DNA of 64,000 nt, taken from positions 2,790,001 through 2,854,000 of the forward strand of contig JAQMRL010000022.1 of assembly GCA_035578175.1 (NCBI GenBank), read 5' to 3'. Numbering within the stretch: position 1 is the first letter of the stretch; the number at the start of each line of letters is the position of its first letter. Origin of the DNA: Catonia carolina (lineage: Eukaryota; Arthropoda; Insecta; Hemiptera; Achilidae). Shown here piece by piece: positions 60,184 to 64,000 of this stretch. The notes under the pieces were generated by a model. It ran no database searches. It was not told where the DNA came from and saw only the letters and a program-made list of their open reading frames with translations. The translations under genes and the position numbers were made by a program.

Positions 60184-60293
60184 TAAAGCGGGGTTACAGT
60201 TTCAGGAAATTTAGCAACGTACTGAAATGATAAAAAGCTCTTCATTCACCGTAGTTGCTGATGATTAAGCAGTCGATACGATAAAATTAAAAT
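60184..60293 (+). repeat. SINE family C, 3' fragment
   Basis: The string caccgtagttgctgatgatt followed by aagcagtcgatacgataaaa matches the body end of family C copies. The head is lost. Confidence 0.5.
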
Positions 60294-60559
60294 GAGAAAT
60301 CATGATATGTCTAATATTTAATCACTATACTCTAAGACTGATATTATATTTAAAAAAATGGTCTGTATACAAATTTAAGCTTAACTAATTCCAAATTAGT
60401 ACAAATTTAAAATAACTTTTAATCGGTTTATTATACCATATTCTACATTTTATCTCCTACTGAAATACATATATTTACTATATGAATAAATTTCAGATTT
60501 ATGATTTATTCTCGTACTATACGAGGGAAGGTGAGGGTTGGAAATTCATGAAAATTTAC

Positions 60560-60760
60560 AGAGCTAGCTAGATCACATTCAGGCGTAGTTGCAACGTCAC
60601 AAGCAGTAACAGAAAGCATGGGAAAGCTCTCTAGGCTGAACAAGCCAGATAGTGCAACATTCACAATGTGACATCTCTGTTTGTTTGTACACTCGGTACG
60701 TGTGTGTAACACAATGAACAGAATTATACCAACCACGCAAATTTCACAGTTAAAACGCAT
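60560..60760 (-). CDS. possible signal-peptide first exon (of the ADAMTS-like gene?)
   Basis: An open frame begins with ATG at 60760 and encodes MRFNCEICVVGIILFIVLHT, a typical n-region plus hydrophobic core of a secretory signal, then a 45-residue stretch with four cysteines. A GT donor (TCT|GTAAAT) at 60559 leaves the frame in phase 0, which fits the phase-0 acceptor of the TSR exon 24 kb downstream. Without splicing, the frame ends at a stop near 60506. The donor's exon side is poor, no cDNA is available, and signal-like frames occur by chance in AT-rich DNA. It may be unrelated to the ADAMTSL gene. Confidence 0.22.
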
Positions 60761-61111
60761 TACTATTATCTCCACCAGGTTTGTACTATTGCAGACACAA
60801 ATCAGAATAATCAGAAAATACAGTGTTCAATAGCTGTTACAGATTTAAATAGGTCTATTCAACATTCATGTACTTTGACCAAGTATTATGAAAAGTTATA
60901 ATAAAATGACACCGTTTCCATTTATAAAATAAAAATGATCATAATTTTAAACATTATGTAGAGCACAATTTTTAAAACGTACTTTTTCTTTATTGATTTA
61001 TTTCATATCAGTCAAAAGACTGAAAATTAATGAAGGGAAGGGTCATGGGGAATAACGATTAAAATTTACAATATTTAATAAATAAAAAAAAATTAGGTAC
61101 TAAAAAAATAT
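60761..61111. other. no recognisable feature
   Basis: AT-rich DNA upstream of the possible signal-peptide exon; no TATA box stands out. Confidence 0.5.
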
Positions 61112-61166
61112 TATTAAAAGTGTATTAGTTAGGCGACTGAAAAGAACTAAGCCTGTAGATTTAAAC
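61112..61166 (+). repeat. second copy of the short repeat near the foldback arm
   Basis: This matches 48393-48455 (aaaagtgtattagttaggcg, actgaaaagaactaagcctg) and precedes the single foldback arm by about 260 bp. It may be a module of the same larger element. Confidence 0.6.
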
Positions 61167-61424
61167 AATTGACAGAATATAAATGTTAACGAATGGGCAT
61201 TAAATAAGCAGTTATGTAAATAATTTGAAATTTTAGAAATATGTTTCGTCAATAATAAATTGAGTCATGTGGAAAAATATTATATTTATAAATTTAAAAA
61301 CAAAAAGGAAAGCTTGGTAACAGCCAGACAGATTTTGATAATGACTAATTATTTCAAATTGATACCACCAATAAGTTGGTACAACTGCGATAAAAAATAC
61401 AACGGGTACAAAATGATTATCTTG

Positions 61425-61612
61425 TAATTCGTCCGAATAGTCGAGCATGATACAAACAATTAAATTAAATTAATTGACGTGGTCTTCAACCGTATTTGTT
61501 TTATGAGTATTATGTGATTTGTGTTATCTTCGTCCTGATGATGTCTCCGAGAGAAACAAACGATATATCTATAATGTAATACTCTGAGGTGAGTAGTATA
61601 TACATACCGGGT
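61425..61612 (+). repeat. single arm of the foldback family
   Basis: It shares gaatagtcgagcatgata, ttaattgacgtggtct, gtcctgatgatgtctccga and taatactctgag with the right arm of the element at 49147-49513. No inverted partner lies next to it. Confidence 0.75.
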
Positions 61613-61835
61613 GAAGACATACCTTAATACTTGTTTTCAAAACCTGAAGGATCATTTGAATGTTACTTTTACTGAAAATACCCATCAGTTGGAAGCTGTA
61701 TATTTAAATAGGATTTAATAAATATTTATACAGCATTAATTTATTTCTATAGGACGTAAACGATTTGCTTTCTAGTAGACAATTCATCTAAACACTTTTC
61801 TTTTTTGTCTTTAAATATTTTCTAAGTAACTTTAC

Positions 61836-62228
61836 TTGTTGTTTAGGTCATCAGACAAAAGGCTGGTTTGAACCTGTAGAGGTTTTACTAAGTAAAACGA
61901 AGAGTGAGGTGGTTTACCTTTGCCTTCCTCACTGAGTGGAAAAGTACGCTTATCAGCATGCCGGGCCCTCTGAAAAGCACATATTTTCCACTCTGCAAAC
62001 GACACCTTCACTTCATTCACCACAGGGTCTGGCTGTATAATGAAATTCATTACTTTCAGAGGAGATAACTCTGATTAGTGTCTTTTACACCTCTACCTCT
62101 TCTGTTCTTAAATGATTCAGTCATTTAATTGGCTGACCATGTGATAAGAAACAGAACTATTTATTTTAGCCCTGCAACGAACAGAGTGAGTGTACATAAT
62201 TTGACACTCCACCTGTCCGTTATGGGCA
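61836..62228 (-). repeat. 390-bp repeat X, copy 4 (with open frame)
   Basis: This is a full-length minus-strand copy. The 72-codon frame at 61832-62050 reads MNFIIQPDPVVNEVKVSFAE, HADKRTFPLSEEG, KPPHSSFYLVKP and ends DDLNNK. It is very similar to copy 5, 1.5 kb away. No homology to a known protein is recognised. Confidence 0.87.
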
Positions 62229-63344
62229 GGTAACTTTACTATTAAACTATAAACCTAAATATTTGGCATATTTGATATATAATATATGAGCACAAAAGAA
62301 ATTTCGAAATAATTTTCTGCGACAACAAATAGCTAATTAACTTTCCAAATAAGGAACCGACAGAAAATTAACAAAGCTACAGAATATGCGTGTCGTTTCA
62401 GAATTAATAAAAGAAAAACATTACAAGCTATCCTTGACAATGGAAAGAATTACGAAATGAGAATCGCTTAAAAAAAAAAAATTCTAAAATGACACTTTTG
62501 CTATATTTTGTAAAATTCTGCATAGGTAATTACATACACCTATTGTGGTTGTTCATTGGTCTAAGACCAATTTTATAATAATACAGGGAAATGTATTGTG
62601 GTTTGTAGTCATTGGTGTGTCTAAACAAAAAAAAATCATTTGTAACTTCTCCGTTATGAAAATAAACTACAAAAATTAATTGAAAAAAAAGTTATAAAGT
62701 TAAATTATTTTGTAACTTTTAACGTCATCTTTAACTGCTACGTGAATATTTAATAGTCTACCTCTTGCTATCTCATGGGTTACAATAACTATTTAATGTG
62801 TATTTAACTAATTTATGTAACTTTAAGTCATGAATTAATTAACTAAGTTTAATATATTTCAACTACTGTATATCTGTAACACATAACCTCCAAATTAATA
62901 TTTATATTTAAGTATTAATAAAATATGTAAATTAACTTATAAATACATTGCATTTTAAATATTAGGTCAGTCTTGTAACATAATTTATAATACATAACCT
63001 AATGTTGAATTTAACATTTATTTAGCCATTATAAAATGCCATGGTTAATTTTTAAATTGTGTTAAGCGAATCCGATAACTAATGTACATTCGTTTAAGCA
63101 CTCTGATGTATAGGAAATACACCTGTATTATTGGTTGATTAAAATGTTATATACGTTACTCTGCATTTTCTATTTTTCACTTCAAGTTCCTAACACGAAT
63201 GAACGAATTTATTTATAAAATTTAAATTTAAAACTGTCAGAAATGTTAAATTGTCGAGAAACATCATTGACTCTTGTTTTCTGAATTTAATTGCACTAAA
63301 TTGTAAAATAAATGTCAGGTGGTACAATTGACTGATGTACATTG
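62229..63344. other. no recognisable feature
   Basis: AT-rich spacer between repeat X copies 4 and 5; nothing else recognised. Confidence 0.6.
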
Positions 63345-63736
63345 TGTTGTTTAGGTCATCAGCCAAAAGCCTGGTTTGAACCTGTCGAGGTTTTACTAAG
63401 TAAAACAAGGAGTGAGGTGGTTTACCATTGCCTTCCTCACTGAGTGGATAAGTACGCTTATCAGCATGCCGGGCCCTCTGAAAAGCACATATTTTCCACT
63501 CTGCAAATGACACCTTCACTTCATTCACCACAGGGTCTGGCTGTATGATGAAATTCATTACTTTCAGAGAAGATAACTCTGATTAGTGTCTTTTACACCT
63601 CTACCTCTTCTGCTCTTAAATGATTCAGTCATTCTATTGGCTGACCATGTGATAAGAAACAGAACTATTTATTTTAGCCCTGCAACAAACAGATTGAGTG
63701 TAAATAATTTGACACTCCACCTGTCTGTTATGGGCA
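63345..63736 (-). repeat. 390-bp repeat X, copy 5 (with open frame)
   Basis: This minus-strand copy is in the same orientation as copy 4. Its frame, up to 63558, reads MNFIIQPDPVVNEVKVSFAE, HADKRTYPLSEEG and LVKPRQVQT, then runs past the repeat end into unrelated sequence. The unit contains GGTTCAAACC, a Pol III B-box-like string, but no matching A box at a normal distance. Confidence 0.87.
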
Positions 63737-64000
63737 ATGATGTACATTACCATACCAAAACTGGGGAAAGACAGATGCAAGCACTAACTGAGTTATCAGC
63801 AGTACAAGGAAACTGTTTTAAATTTCTCTTGAAATTGTTCTGTTATTAAGTAATTATTTCAATTGCAGCTCCATGTAAGAGTAATAAAGTGAGAAAATGC
63901 ACTGTCGAAATCATCTGACTGTTAATGGCAACGGCATAACACTAACAGAGCGTTATAATACGTATATACATAAGGGATGACTTGATTGTTCAAGTTTTAC
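63737..64000. other. no recognisable feature
   Basis: Window end; the frame at 63586-63849 begins in the antisense of repeat X and is not considered a gene. Confidence 0.6.

Noticed and set aside
1..64000. CRISPR arrays, operons, phage or bacterial features
   Set aside because: No regularly spaced direct repeats, no dense coding, and introns and eukaryotic retroelements throughout.

Overview
This is a 64-kb, strongly AT-rich, gene-poor and repeat-rich piece of animal nuclear DNA. The protein family, the tRNA-headed SINEs, the LINE remnants and the Helitron-like elements suggest an arthropod, probably an insect and perhaps a hemipteran; the order is an inference. There are no bacterial operons, CRISPR arrays or functional RNA genes.

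One host gene is supported. Two minus-strand exons, 36267-36416 and 10043-10270, are both in phase 0 and join into a thrombospondin type-1 repeat followed by the ADAMTS-type cysteine-rich module of a secreted ADAMTS-like (ADAMTSL) matrix protein. The first cysteine pair of the second exon supplies the sixth TSR cysteine, which supports the junction. The intron between them is about 26 kb, and later exons lie beyond the left edge. A possible upstream signal-peptide exon (60560-60760, minus, also phase 0) is a weak candidate. Almost all the rest of the window is intron or upstream DNA of this gene.

That DNA is full of mobile elements. LINE reverse-transcriptase fragments belong to at least five families: a jockey-like family (58086-59777 and 26047-26643 with poly(A) tails and exact target-site duplications, plus older pieces near 2.7, 45.8, 50.3 and 55.2-56.5 kb), one with three copies (11.8, 37.0 and 40.0 kb), one at 47.0-48.3 kb, one at 23.3 and 31.7-32.7 kb, and one at 33.2 kb. 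Three tRNA-derived SINE families are present in several copies each. There are two Helitron-like elements carrying microsatellites (15010-15518, 39271-39827), a piggyBac-type MITE with TTAA duplications (54315-54823), a pogo/Tigger-like MITE (48521-49081), a 637-bp MITE with long terminal inverted repeats (9200-9836), a near-palindromic foldback element (49147-49513), and an LTR-like relic (15575-15793).

The least explained item is a 390-bp repeat present five times (7.8, 8.2, 15.9, 61.8 and 63.3 kb). Four of the five copies keep the same open frame of about 72 codons, and two copies face each other as an 800-bp inverted repeat. I see no clear new multi-gene system in the window; the best leads are this repeat, the large-intron ADAMTSL gene and several structured non-coding elements.
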